Shown: one piece after another, positions 1-12,380 of the stretch | How positions within the stretch are numbered: position 1 is the stretch's first letter | Layout of the letters: each line of letters starts with the position of its first letter | From: Aptenodytes patagonicus | Taxonomy: Eukaryota > Chordata > Aves > Sphenisciformes > Spheniscidae | DNA: 64,000 nt | Direction of reading: 5' to 3' | Assembly (NCBI RefSeq): GCF_965638725.1 | Contig: NC_134949.1 | Span: 119,721,794 to 119,785,793 of the forward strand | Program-made: the position numbers and the translations under genes | The notes under the pieces: generated by a model | Databases searched by the model: none | The model's input: the letters and a program-made list of their open reading frames with translations, nothing else | Told to the model about the DNA's origin: nothing

Positions 1-3000
1 AAAAAAGTAATTTTCTCTGACTGCCTTAGTATTTTTATCTGTGTTGTGGTGGCCTTGTATAGTTTTACTTGGTGTAACAGTCCCAGTTTTGGGGATATCT
101 TAAAAATAATGTGAGCAAAAATAAGAAATAAATTAAGTCCTTGTTGCATGAGGAAATTTCCTTTCCCTTCCCGACTCCTATTAAATAAGTGTCTAGAAAT
201 GCTGTCTTTCTCTTTCCATAGATTTTTAAAAGCTTTGGGAACTTTACATTTTCAGTCATGTAAATTAGTAACAGTAAGGCACTCACAGGCACTCATTTAC
301 TGACCTGGCTTGATGTCTTGGCAGGTTTGCTGCTGCTGGGAGCTCTGATCTGGGATGTTGTTGAGGCTTGCCCGTTGCTATTATGTGGTGCCCATCCACA
401 ATGGACACCAGTGATACTGCTGGTGGAGATCTGGAGCATATCAACAGTTACTGCACGGCTCTGGGGGCTGACAAATGGGTCCATAGGTCCATTCAGGCCT
501 TTTTATGATTTCCAGTGTGTCTCCACACTAGGCCTTTGAAGGGAATGGGTAAAAAGATGTGGACATCAGTGGTTTGAAACTCCACATCACCTCACCCATT
601 TGAATTTTACTTTCTTCCTTTAATGGAAGTGAATCACTCAGAGAGGAGGGCACTGGGACCGTAAGAACATAACAATGATGTCACGCAAGTTGCATTCTTC
701 CTTCTCTTCTGAACAGATCTGAGTTTTTGATTGCAGTGGATTGTTAAAGAATGTATGTCAAAACCCCCCAAAAGGGTTGAGAAAAACCTAGGAATGAAAA
801 GTTAGCATCTGGAGCAAGTTCATAATATCAATACTCCATACCACAGCAGACAGAAAGAACTAAGAGTGCCAACTTTTTATAGTTTTGTAAATAAATCCTT
901 TTTAATCTAATCTTTGTGAACATTTTGGGGAGGCAAATACTCCCGCAGAATGAATTACAAGTTTTTTGTGCTAGCTACGCATATGTCCATTGTTATTGTT
1001 TTCCTTCTACCTCACTTTCTCTTCACTTCTGCAGCAAAATAAGAAAAAGAAAAGAGGCATGGCAGAAAAAGCAAGAAGAAATGGTGGAGAAACAACCTCC
1101 TCCTCCCCTCCAAATTGCAAAAAGTGACTGGTTGCTATCTGAAATGCAGGATGTATGTACAACCCTGTTTAGAGAAATTGCCAAAGCCATGGCGTATAAG
1201 AACCTTGATCACAAACTAAAACATGAGTACCCCTTTGTCGTGCACCGTTTCACAGGTGGAGTTCAGTGAAAATCTAATACTTCATGTTCCTGCTTTGCAT
1301 TCGCACACATACTCTGTTCCTTTCCTTTTCACCCTCATTATGCAACTACACATAAAAAAGCAACAGGAAAATTTCCCCAAACTGAAAAGAAGGGGGCGGT
1401 TGGATAATCCCGGTTCTGCATATTTGAAACCACATTGACTGCTACTTGCAGAAACACTATGGAAGATGGCTAATCCATCATTGCTTTATAATGCCAGAGA
1501 GAGTTCCCTGCAGGAAAAGTATCTCCTGGAAAAAGTGTGCAATGCCATAAATGGCAACATTAGATTTAGACATCAAGGGATGATATACAGAAGCACTTCT
1601 GAAAAATCAAATAATACTTCTGATACTGTCCTACTGCAAGACTAGAGGCCGGCTTCTGCCACTAGCACAGTGCATATACTGCTAGAAACGTATGCTGCAA
1701 GGATTTTCTTATTGTCTATAAAATTGATTTTTTAGGTAAAAATTAAGAGACAGAACAGTGAATTCTGACATGGCTGTGACACCATTGACTTTCTCCAAAA
1801 GCTCTATTTATGCCCAGTTATGAAAAGTCTTTGATAATCTGCACATATTTCTGCACTTTATTATGCAGCAGTGCTAGCACAATAATTTTAAAAAAATCCA
1901 TATTACAATGCTTGTAAAAAAGGATAGGGTTTGAATATAGTTTGATGGACTATTTATTATAGAGAAATCCACATACAGCTAAATAATGAGATCATAACAT
2001 CTAATTCTGTTCATTCAAGTATTTAGATTCAGTTTTGTATTCTGGAGCTGTATTAATAAGTATTTTTCTTTCTGTTCTTCTGCCTGTATTTTTCTTTAAT
2101 GACTGGTAAAAAAGTCATAGGAAGGAGCCTTCAAATAATAGAGTCAATTCGCCTTTAGCAGAAGTAATAACTTGCACATCTGAAACATTTTCAATACCTT
2201 AACCTAAGCCAATACAGGTGAGACCTCTTGAGAAAATACTGAAGAAGCCACAGTGAAATAGTAATCTGGACAACCAGATATTAATCATTATTGTCTCTTC
2301 CCTCTATTCAAGTGATATTTTGAGGAGGTTTACGAGCATTCAATGCAATTACTTTCTGGACTGGTTATCAATCAATAGACATTGCAATGCCCTCTTTCTA
2401 CAGCCTCCTGAGGTACCTCTCTTTCCAGTCTCCTCAGATACATCTCTCACTAAAGGAAAAAAAAAAACCCTATGTTTAATTCATCTTGGGCTGTCTGCAT
2501 AAGACTGACACGCACTGTAAAAAAAAAAAACCAAACCAAAATCCCCTCCCATACTAGAGCTTTGCATTGCCGAGTATCTCACTTTATTTTGTCTTCTGAA
2601 GAGGCAAATGAAGCCCAACAGCCAGCTCTAAGAAACGCCTTATTTCAGTCTTGCTAATTCCAGGTATTCCAAGTTATGAATTTGTACATTCCTATGGCCA
2701 CATGCCCTTATTGCCTTCAAAAGGAAAATGTGATTATTTTAGGTATATTAGTAACTCTCTGGTCTTTCTGTTTCCCTTTACACATTGAAATATGTTCTTA
2801 CTTTCCAGTTTCCTTCCAGACTCATGAGGTTTGAAAATTTTTATTTTTATAAATGAGATTCTCATATTCACATGATCCAGGAGGTATGATATCAAAGCAA
2901 AACGTGAAGCCATAAAACTCAGTAAAATTGGTGGTCAATCACAGTACTGTCAATCAAACAGCAGATATGCTTATGAAACTAAGTAGTGTGATTTCCCAAA

Positions 3001-4009
3001 TGAACTGAGGTGAACCAAAAAAGCGTGCTATAAATCTCTGGTGCTTTTAGGAATAATGTGCTTGGTCTGATTGCACTGTTAAGTGTTTCAGAACCCTTTG
3101 CCAAAATGAACAGAGTTAAGTGAAAGGCGGCTGTGCAGGATTACCTAAGTGCAGCCCTAGGGAAGGTAAAACAATGGACTCCACAAGAAGCATTCCCGTA
3201 CATCTAATACCCGATGCTTATAACCACAGAGAAGGCCTCAGTCTTGTCCTGTGACAGTTCTGATTTACCTGAGAGAAAGAACGTCAAAGTGATCTGTTAA
3301 AAATTGGCTCTGCAGAAAAGAGGAGGCTGCAGGTGTAATCCAGCAGGCTGCAGAGGTTTTGCCAGGGGACACAGTGGCAAGCTTGGAGACAGAAGTGGGA
3401 CAAGGCAAACCTGCTTCAGCTGTTGCTATGGAGTTCAGCTTAGGAAAAAGAAATTATTAACCTTGGTCTTTCACTTCGTGCTGATTTCATTCTGCTTTGT
3501 TTCAAAGAAGCTGTCTGTGCCACCTGGCCAATTGTCGTAGCTCCAAAAGGAGGACCTGCAGCTGAGGCTGGACCAGCTGAACTCATCATGGCTGGAAGCT
3601 GCAGGTGGGGAGGAAGAAAGGTGCAGCCCAGCCCTGGATCAGACAGTAACAGAGGAGGTGGTTCAAGGCCCGCAGCCAGCAAAGATAAAGGGATGCACTC
3701 TTATCGCTGGAGAGGTTTGTCTGATGACACTCAAGGAGCAATATGCAACAACCACTGCACTTCTCCTGTTACCAAATATTCAAAACTTTTGCAGATTACA
3801 ATGTTTAACTTCCCTTCAAGGATGCAGTTGCCAAAGTCATTTTGTTGCTGCTCAGGTAAAACAGAGAAAAGGGCCAGAAAAGTTGTTCTTCAACGTGGAT
3901 TTAATAAAATGTTTCTTTACCCTTCAGGTAGCCTAAATGGGGTCTCCTCCACAAGGCGCCCTGTAGCCAGCAGAGCCTAGCAAGTACAGATGCGGAGACT
4001 GTCTGAAGT
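1..4009. other. intergenic DNA, no gene recognised
   Basis: This is AT-rich sequence with stop codons in all frames at ordinary density. The longest open stretches (for example 916-1269 and 3588-3980) have no recognisable domain, and no splice-flanked exon could be matched to a family I know. A moderately GC-rich patch lies at about 3310-3720. I see nothing further that can be named. Confidence 0.6.
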
Positions 4010-4515
4010 TCAACATAGACATAAGTGACCTGAAAAGAAATTGAATTTTGAAGTGACAATATTCACTAAGGATATGAAAATCAACTTCAAGGTAGTTAGA
4101 GAAGCAGAGAAATCTCATAGCATAGTGATTTAAAAAATGACAGATGACATTCAATATAAATAAAGTGAAGTACATGTAAAATGAAATAACTCCAACAGTA
4201 CATATGCAATGATAGGTCCTCAAGAAAGAAATAGCCATTTCATGGAGACCTTATAGATGGTACAGATGGTTCTCTAAATATATCTCATTGATGCACATTG
4301 ACCAAAACATGAGCACAACGTCAGAAAATTTTAGGAAGGAATGGAGAACAAAACCGCTATGCTACTGTTCATATTGTTGGAGAGACGAAGCGCAGCTTAG
4401 AGGGGACGTGACTGGAGGGTGATGTGGTAAGTCACATAAGTGACTTATAGACATACGTCTATAAACTCACAGGTGATACAGGCAAAGTGAATATGGAATT
4501 AAAAAAAAAAAGTCA
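4010..4515 (+). mobile_element. CR1-type LINE fragment, decayed, sense on plus
   Basis: The stretch follows the end of CR1 ORF2 in order. It starts with a block containing ttcaacatagac, then the 'gatgacattcaatataaataaa' type segment at 4144-4166, then the block at 4340-4360 (gaatggagaacaaaaccg), and then the gagacgaagcgcagcttagag block at 4383-4403 followed by a tctataaa-like motif near 4458. Internal parts are missing or scrambled and no reading frame survives, so this is an old inactive copy. Boundaries are approximate. The identification rests on remembered CR1 structure and not on an alignment. Confidence 0.6.
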
Positions 4516-5550
4516 GAAGAAGAGCTAGGGAGCACCAGTGAAATTACAATGTAATTACCAAATAATTTCTAAAAACAATCAGGGAGCTTGGTATGCAACC
4601 CAGCATAGATACCCTTCTGGTCTGCAGCCTTCCCATACTTGAAGCTTACCAACCAACTACAGAAAAACAGCTCTGCAAGACAGTAAGCCACATCTCTCCC
4701 CGCCGGCACAGATGTGTGCCTGGCCTTATAGTCGACGTCTTCACCAGAGGTTTGGCAGGTAACCCAGAGTAATGGGTATGGGTTGAGAATGACCATCTCC
4801 CTGGGCAATTTGCTCTGGTTCACGGGTCCTCAGCCTCATGCACCTACCCTTCAGCACTCTGGGAAGGGAGAAGGTGTAGGGAAAGAAAAGGACCCTGAAA
4901 AAAACCTGCTGGAGATCCAGGAAATGAATAATAGTTGGGATATCTTTCTTCTAGCTGTTCTCTCCTAGCTAGAACGGCTAGCTTCATGCTGTCTGCCTTC
5001 TCAGGCGATGTAGCAGCAGACTGTACAAAAGTTCCTCGGGTTTTTTTGGAGGTAGTTTCACCTTCCAAGCAGGAGGGAGGGAGAAACTTGGCACAAGATT
5101 CCCAGTGTTTGCCAGGGCAAATTTTCAGGTACTTTTAGTCTCAATGAATATCAGCATCAGATTCCTCTGTTAAGAAACAAGGACTGACATTGTGCTTGTA
5201 TAATCCACCTGATTCGTAAAAATCATTCTCTATATGCTGAAAAACATTTGGTTTTCCAACATACAACAGAACTCAAAGAAGTCTCTGACTTAAGATCCAA
5301 GCTGGGACTTTGCAAACGTAGTTTTGCTACAGTTTAACTACTTTAAGAATTATATTAAGTTTCCTATCAATAACATCTACATTTAAGATGTCAATTTTAC
5401 CTGTATGTCAGTCATTTATCTTCTCCTTAAATTGTAGAAAATCAGCAATACTGAACAAGAAATAAAAAGGGTGTAATAATTATGATGCCTAAATACAAAT
5501 AAAAATCCTAAATCAGAGGTCAGAATAAAACTTGTCCATGGGGCAAATAA
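4516..5550. other. intergenic DNA between CR1 fragments, no gene recognised
   Basis: Unique-looking sequence separates two CR1-derived pieces. Open frames here (for example 4569-4823 minus) are short and show no domain. Nothing else is seen. Confidence 0.5.
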
Positions 5551-5690
5551 ACATAGAATCACAAAAACATAGAATAATTTGGGTTGGAAGGCATCTCTGG
5601 AGAACATCTGGAGCAACACTCTGCTCAGGGCTACCTTCTCACCTAGCACCGGTTGCCAGGGCTGTGCTCTAGTGCCCTGATCATCTCGCT
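5551..5690 (-). mobile_element. CR1 retroposon 3' end, 5'-truncated
   Basis: Read on plus, the block starts with acatagaatcacaaaaacat, then tttgggttggaaggcatctc, a ctggagcaacactctgctcag block and a gttgccagggctgtgctct block. This is the reverse complement of the conserved CR1 3' terminus, whose sense strand ends in repeated attctatg. The element therefore runs on minus and its 3' end lies at about 5551. It is diverged, non-coding and truncated. Confidence 0.75.
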
Positions 5691-5759
5691 TAACGTCACC
5701 AATCACTCAGGAGAACTGTACTGATATTAATAGATTTTTTTTTTTTTAATTTTGGGTAG

Positions 5760-5850
5760 GGTAGGTGGCAGTCAATATAAATAAAATGAAGCACATGGAA
5801 AATGAAATAACTCCAACAATACATACGCAATGATAGGTATGTAAATAACT
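5760..5850 (+). mobile_element. short CR1-type fragment, near-copy of the 4.15 kb segment
   Basis: Positions 5772-5838 match 4151-4217 with 62 of 67 identical bases and no gap. Both match the CR1 segment just upstream of its 3' region. Similarity fades outside this core. It could be a separate insertion or a short local duplication. Confidence 0.6.
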
Positions 5851-8800
5851 CAGTACAGTGGTAGGTACCTAAACCAAGTGGGTCTAACTTGATTCTGCTC
5901 ATCCCCTCTCTGAACAGAAACTTTAGAACGGTATCAGCTGTAAATGGCCTATGTAGCACACGGGTCTTTTCCAATGAAGCTTTTCAAAAGCACTAAAGCC
6001 TGGACAAATTCCAGTCTCTCTGAAATGTCCGATAGCTTCCCACTGGAGTACAATGCCGGATAACACTGAGCATTCAGCAATATTCCGGTAGGGGAAAGAA
6101 TACCTTCACATTTTGTAAAGGATCCATTTTGTAACTGTAAGAAGTTTTTTGAATGAATAATGTAATAAATGTCTTTGCTATATACCAATAATTATTGCAC
6201 AAACTGCCACGTGTTTACTTTTAGGCTATCATTTACTATTAAATATGCGTATGAGGTGACTACAGAGAAACACACTCTTAAAGCATAGCTGTACAGAATA
6301 GCTGCATCTTCAGAAACGATAAACGGAATGTTAAATGCTATTGTTTAATGCAGTGAATATCCAAATCCAAACATATGTTAGTACTTATTGATAATAGCAA
6401 TCTAATTATTTCCAAATGAAATGACAATAATTTCAGAAAAGACCATTTTAAAAGAGAGAAACTAGAGCAGTAAAAACACTGAAAACAGAGCTCTGCCAGC
6501 TTGAATGCAAATCTCTGTCTCACAAGGCAGGAGAGAGAGATGGGATAAAGCTGTGTCATGCAGACTGCCTGTACAGAAATGCTAACAGGCCGAGGCGGAG
6601 AGGCATACTTTGCCACTGCTCACATGAGGCCGTTAGGCTACAGTCTCTGTAGTTAACCCGTCCCAGAAGGAAAGGCAAACATTTACAAACATCAGGGCCT
6701 TCAAGCTACTTCCTACTCGGCTCGGATGAACCGAAATGTGGGGCACCCCCACCCTCCCGCCACATAACCACTGATTAGGCGTGGAAGGCAAGGGTGAAGC
6801 CTGCCCACGACATCCCTGCCTCCGTCCCGAGCCGTGCCCACGCCACTCACACAGCCCAGGCACACGCTGCACACATGCGCACTGCCGTACCCACGCTCAG
6901 CGCTCAGCAAAGCTCTGCTCTCTACAGCAAAGCTCTTCTCCCTACTCTGTTCATCTCTGATTTACCTGGCCACTGACAGAGATCCCATAACTAAAAGAGC
7001 CTCTCAGATCAGTCATTTCATCTGAAGGCATTCAGTGGTCAATATTTACCAGCTGAGGTTGCACTGGACTCGTGGCATTTATTTGGCATTCACTGTAATA
7101 AGAGGTGATATTTAATGCTCCATTGATCACTGCAGCAACAGGTCTCGTTCTGAGGAGAGGGACGGTGTCCTGTTTCACCGCATTCGGCCGAGTTTGAACA
7201 TTGTGGCCTCAACGCTCAAATACACGGATCCACTGGTGTGTGTAATACACTGAATATAGCAGATCAGCCTTGCTGCAGTGAAGCTGGAAAACATATACAC
7301 TGCAGGAAGGAAAGCTGATGAAATTAAAGAGACTTGATATTGCTTATCTCCACTGATACGGCATGAAATTTACCATACCTACCTACTAATATGGGTTCAT
7401 TTTTATTGCACTGAACTAATTTAGGGCCTCACCCTTAGTCCCGATTTCAGTGGGAGGGTTTTCATTAGTCTCAGCGAGCACTAAATCCACAGTTCCCACT
7501 GTGCTTTTCTCTGCCAGAAGAAAGCAGTTGCAGATATTAGACATTCTGCAAGGGAGACCGCGGGGCTCAGCACAGCAGCTCTTGTGATCAGCCAAATATG
7601 AGAGAGCAGTTCAGCTTATAAAAATAACCTTCCTGTAACACAAGGGTCATTTTGTGTGTGTGCAAGCTTCAAGACAGCAAAGTCAACCTTCATCTGAAAC
7701 CATGAGAAAGGAAGATTTTCAGAAATGAACAAGGGAGTTTTGCAGGATTTTCCGTGAGAAACAGCTGTCTTTGAAAATGTACCCTCAGCAGTACATTTTT
7801 TTCCATTTTCTTTCCTCTACCCTAAGCTTTCCCTTTTGATCAAATTAATCAGCCATTTTACTAACAAACAGCTGTGCAAAATACCCTTACATTCATTTTC
7901 AATATTAGTCAAAACAAATTAATTAGTTTTAGCTTTCTCTCCTCCACAACCCTATCAAATTCTCTTTCAAAAATATTTTTATCTTTAGCATCTGTCTCAT
8001 TATGTTTGAAATGATCTGTTCTCATCCATCAGAATTTTATACTGGGAGTCTTACAAGTCCACTTGTTTAGAAGTCAGTCATATAAGCAACCCTCTGAAAT
8101 ATTAAATGGGACTAGATGTGACCTGACAGTTTCAAACTGCCAATTTCTTCCTTGAGCAAAGAGATTTTCGTTAAGCAATGCATTTATTTCTCCTCCCAAT
8201 TTGGAATAAGGCTGCCTCTTTGCACTTGCCAAGTTATAAAAAAGTTCGGAAGGACTTCTCTCAGCTCTGCTGATGTAAACAACTGGAGTGCCAAGAAGAG
8301 GGAAGCAATTATTATAAGAAAACTTCAAACATCTTCTCGAACTGTAGAGCCGTTTCCCAAAAGGAAGAGGCAGACACATTACCAGAGTCATCTCAGTAGC
8401 GACCGGACCAAGCCTCTGGGAGTATGCGACAAGCACCAAACCTTCTTGATTGGGCGGCAAGTAAGGAAATAGCTTCATACATCCAAGTCTTCACTATCTG
8501 CCTGTCAGTATAGTCCCATGTAAGTTATCACGCAGTTTATTTCTGTCGGCACATCTCCTATGTAATAAGCTTGGAGATGGATGCTATAATCATAAAATAT
8601 TTAGAAAATAATGAATATACTTAAATTCATTGCACAATTTTCTTGTAACTGACAATTGATACTAGCGCTGCTCTTGGCAGTGAAGAGAGGTGGACTGAAG
8701 AGGGGAAAGGTGCCTCCCAATAGACCGCTCACACTTTCAGGTGTTTCATTGCCATCTGCCCTATTGCTAACTTTTTTCTGAAGATTTCTGTAGCACTGCA

Positions 8801-9840
8801 GAAAGAATACATTAGTCCTTTGAATATTACCACTGCTGGGTGTGTACCAGGGACACCCAGCTCTATTGACAAAGTTTCTATTTCAGCAAGGAGTTCTCAG
8901 TTTCCCTTGTGTCAACGCTGATAGCTCCTTCATGGCGATGGTCCTGACAGCCCTTATGTAGACTGATGAATAGGAGTCTGATGGATGAGTTGTTTAGTAA
9001 AATGTTAACTTATTCCTGAATGTCTTTGTGTGGAAGAAATAACCACTCCGGCGAGAGAAGGTTTCATCTAGCACTCAGTCACTTTTCCTACAACTCCAGA
9101 GAAGATGACCTGAAGACAAGAATAGATGCTGGGGAAGAAAGGGGGAATTGACTGGTGGGCAGCCTTACCAGCTGGTTAGCAAGGGTGGGAAGCTGAAAAT
9201 AAAACATTCTGAGGTTATTTTACCAAATATTGTTTCAAACTGAAAAGTCAAAATATTTCATTCTCGGTTTGTCAAAGCAAATTATAAATCCTTCCTTTCC
9301 ACCTTTGGATTCAGAAATATTCGAAGTCTCCATGAAATACTTTTTGGGAGATGGGGGACAAGAGAAATTTGCTACACAATGATGTATACTTTTTTTACTC
9401 AGTTCCGTTTGCTCCTACATTGCTCCTACATTAGCTAGGGACAGACTGGGGATGAGATGACCCAAGAACAAGAAGCATTACCGCTGTTCTGCAGGCTTTT
9501 TAGAATAAAGGAGTGGTCTCAATACACATAATTACTTGTTTACTTCAGTTAAAAAAAAAAAAATGCAGTGGCACCTAAGATGGCCATGAACTATGTCTGG
9601 AAGTTAACTACCATGTCGCAGGATGTTTATCACCTGTTGGAAGGTATTGGAAGGGTAATGTTGAATTGCTAACAAGTGTAGAGAATGGTTATCAAGCATC
9701 TGGTTACTTCTTTAGCCTATACGCAATGAAGAATGCTCACACAAAATAAGGACTTAGCACAAATGGTAACTGAGTCTAAAAGAGCAGGAAAAGTATATTT
9801 TCAAAAATGGCCGTTAAGAAGGAAAAAAAGAAAAAAGAAG
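5851..9840. other. intergenic DNA, no gene recognised
   Basis: The sequence is mostly AT-rich. A slightly GC-richer patch lies at about 6590-6910. Open frames on both strands at 8074-8478 overlap each other antiparallel and show no recognisable domain. Nothing here can be named. Confidence 0.6.
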
Positions 9841-9937
9841 ATCATAGAATCACAGAATAGTTCGGGTTGGAAGGGATCTTTGAAGATCATCTAGTCCAAA
9901 CCCCCTGCCACGGGCAGGGACATCTTTCACTAGATCA
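9841..9937 (-). mobile_element. CR1 retroposon 3' end, about 97 bp
   Basis: The plus strand reads atcatagaatcacagaatag, then ttcgggttggaagggatctt, then gatcatctagtccaaacccc and the gccacgggcagggacatctt block. This is the reverse complement of the avian CR1 3' end and is closer to consensus than the copy at 5.55 kb. It is strongly 5'-truncated and non-coding. An A-rich tract (about 9815-9840) flanks its 3' end. CR1 is the dominant retroposon of bird genomes, so this is good evidence for the host class. Confidence 0.9.
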
Positions 9938-10869
9938 GAAAATATAGATAAAATATTGGAATTGGGACAGAACACAAGGTTTTAGGATTTAATTTCCTCA
10001 CGGGAAAATCTTAAAGGAACTGCCTCTTTCTGTACACTATTCCTGAAATACGAGCTTGGGAAAGTGTATATAAACTGGCAGAAAGGCATAACCTTTCACA
10101 TAACCATAACTACCGTAGAACATGACCCTATGCATTATTTTGCAGTACAGATGCACCAAAAAAATAAATAAACCCATAATCTACTCTAAAACTGAAAGGG
10201 GGAAAAGCTGTCTCTCAGCTTTGAAGGTCTTTTACCCTAAACACTTTCCGAAGCATCCACATTATGGAGAGCAGTCCCAGCACTTAAGATAGGAGCCTCT
10301 TCAAAGTTCACATGCACCTTTTGGATCTCTCAGAAGGCTACTGCTAAATGTTTTACTCTCTTATTCTTTTAAAACCCTCTCTTTTCCCCAGCAGTAGTAC
10401 CTTTAGTATTTTGAAAAGAAAAATATTGAAAAGAGTACGGGATAGCTAAGTTTTTATTATGCATGACCCTACAGAGTAAGTAAACTAACCCCCCAAAAGT
10501 CCATGCCTGCTGATCAGCTATTATACTTAATTAGCCAATTCACTCAGCTGGGCTAAGGAGGCTGATATGACCAGCTTCTCTGAGATGAAATGGGCCATCT
10601 AATTATGCACTTTTATAGCTCATTATACCTCATTTTGAACCTGAAGCACAAATTAATTCAGGGGAATTCAGTGTCTGTGTTAAACTGGAGGCCACGTTAT
10701 TTAATCATGGACGTCCTCATTGATATTAAAAATGCATATCTCTGAATCTATCTTAAATCAATATACCTTGACATTTAGCATTATTATTCTATTTTTAACC
10801 TTTTCCTTGAACCAGTTCTTTGAAGCTGCAGCCTGGTGGGTCCCTGTTGATGCAAGTGCGGTGTGAATG
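9938..10869. other. intergenic DNA with a candidate conserved non-coding block
   Basis: No gene is seen. The part at about 10440-10720 is free of repeats and rich in homeodomain-type TAATTA and ATTAAT cores, with TGATCAGC and CAGCTGG sites. This composition is common in developmental enhancers, but conservation cannot be judged from one sequence. Confidence 0.35.
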
Positions 10870-11650
10870 TGCCTGGCTGCTGCAGAGACAGGCAGCCCCT
10901 GTCCCAAAGGGTAGCTATTTGTCACTTAGTGGCGCTGGAGAAGGAAGGCCAAAGGGAAGGAGGGCGCCGGGGGGCGAACCAGGCATCTCTCCATGACTGT
11001 GCTGCTCCCAGACACACATCCATGTTAGTTTAGTGCTTGCACAATGGGAGGGGCAGGCGTCCCCGAGAAGCCAACGGGGTGGCCCGCCGCCGCCTGGCCC
11101 TGCCACATGCCAGGTCGCTGACCCCCATGGACTGTATCCCCAACGGGGGGAGCGGCAGGCATCAATCCCAGGGCCAAGAGTAGGCTGAGGGCTTGAAGGG
11201 AGTAATGGACACGGAGGAGGATTGCCCTTTATGGCTCCCTCGCTGTGCTCCTCTGCACCGCTGCAAGCTGAAATCGGGACCCTGCAGAGATCACGGGCAA
11301 ATCCCTCCAGACCCAGGGATTTTGGGCCCAGAGCTGCCTGGGGGTGGCCACGGGCCTCCTCCTCTGCCCACACAGTGGGGCAGGGGCTGGGCTGCTTCGG
11401 CCGGGCTGCCTCTGCTGAGCAGCCCAAGGTCCGCTTCTCTGCCAGCAAAGGGCCCATATCTCCTGCAGGGGATACAGAGCCCAGCAAAAGGGGGAGACCC
11501 ACTACAGCTGCCCGGCTTGGGAGCGGGGCCGTACTGGGATGCCCGCCGCTGCACTGGCGGTACAGCCAGCTGCAACCCCAGTCCCCCGCCGGGCAGCCAG
11601 GACCTCCAGCCCGGGCCCCACATTCGCTCCGGCAAAGTTGGGCGGTGCGT
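10870..11650. other. GC-rich patch with overlapping open frames, no gene recognised
   Basis: This segment of about 0.8 kb is much richer in G and C than its surroundings and is open in several frames on both strands (10915-11502 minus, 11193-11684 plus, 11222-11710 plus). Frames open on opposite strands at once reflect base composition, not coding. The minus frame opens with a leucine-rich run that resembles a signal peptide, but no domain follows. It may be a non-coding exon, a biased-conversion patch or a regulatory region. Confidence 0.3.
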
Positions 11651-12034
11651 TCACATCAGGCAACCACCAATAAAACCGATTTAACTCATTTCTGTTCAGG
11701 TACGTGGTAATAGAAAAACGGATTTTGTTATCATGCCCAAAGACGTAGCGATACCAGATCTAAATCACAGATTTTTGGTATTGTGGGAAAAGATTTACTG
11801 AAAAATATATGAATGGCTTGCCTTCCCATCAAGTAAAGTAAATGTTTCGATGCAACTGGAAGCCCCCATTAATTTATTTACCCTTTGCAAACGTGCACTG
11901 CACTTTACCCAGCATGTCTAACGTTCATCACAATTTCCTACATCAGCTGAACTGAAAATCACTTGCAGCCTCTACTCCAAAGGCTTTTGAAACGCAGATC
12001 GTGCCTGGCACGTTAAGGACGGGTTACGCTTCAC

Positions 12035-12380
12035 GCGCGACTTTTTATGTAAAACCGAGGCTGAAGTAACCCGACCGGGTTCCCTCCGCCGCCGGCGGCG
12101 GCGGGACTCGCCCGTGGCCCTGCCGGCAGCCAGCGGCGGCAGCAGAACGCGCGCGCTGCCCGCCACCCGGCGGCCGCCGGCCGCAGCGCTCCCTCCGCCG
12201 AGCCCCCCCCCGGGGGAAGGCCCGGCCGCGCCGCGGCAGCGCCCCGCCGCCCCGGGGCCCGGGGAGGGGCGGGGGCGCGGTTGGCCAGCGCCTGAGCGCC
12301 GGCGGAGGGGGCCGCCTCCCTGCCTCTCGGGAATCGGGGGTCCTCTCCCCCCGTCCTCCTCCTTCATACGCCTCCAGTGG
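12035..12380. promoter_or_regulatory. isolated CpG island, candidate promoter
   Basis: A block of about 350 bp is extremely rich in G+C and dense in CpG (for example around 12088-12110 and 12150-12240), with several GGGCGG-type GC boxes. AT-rich DNA lies on both sides. Isolated islands of this kind usually mark promoters. The nearest gene expected from vertebrate synteny on this side of ADAMTS1 is CYYR1. No signal-peptide exon like that of CYYR1 was found in the island, so the transcript it serves is unknown. Long frames on both strands here are compositional. Confidence 0.55.

Noticed and set aside
3517..3530. Reverse CTCF-like motif
   Set aside because: Three mismatches to the core, including the conserved TGG end.
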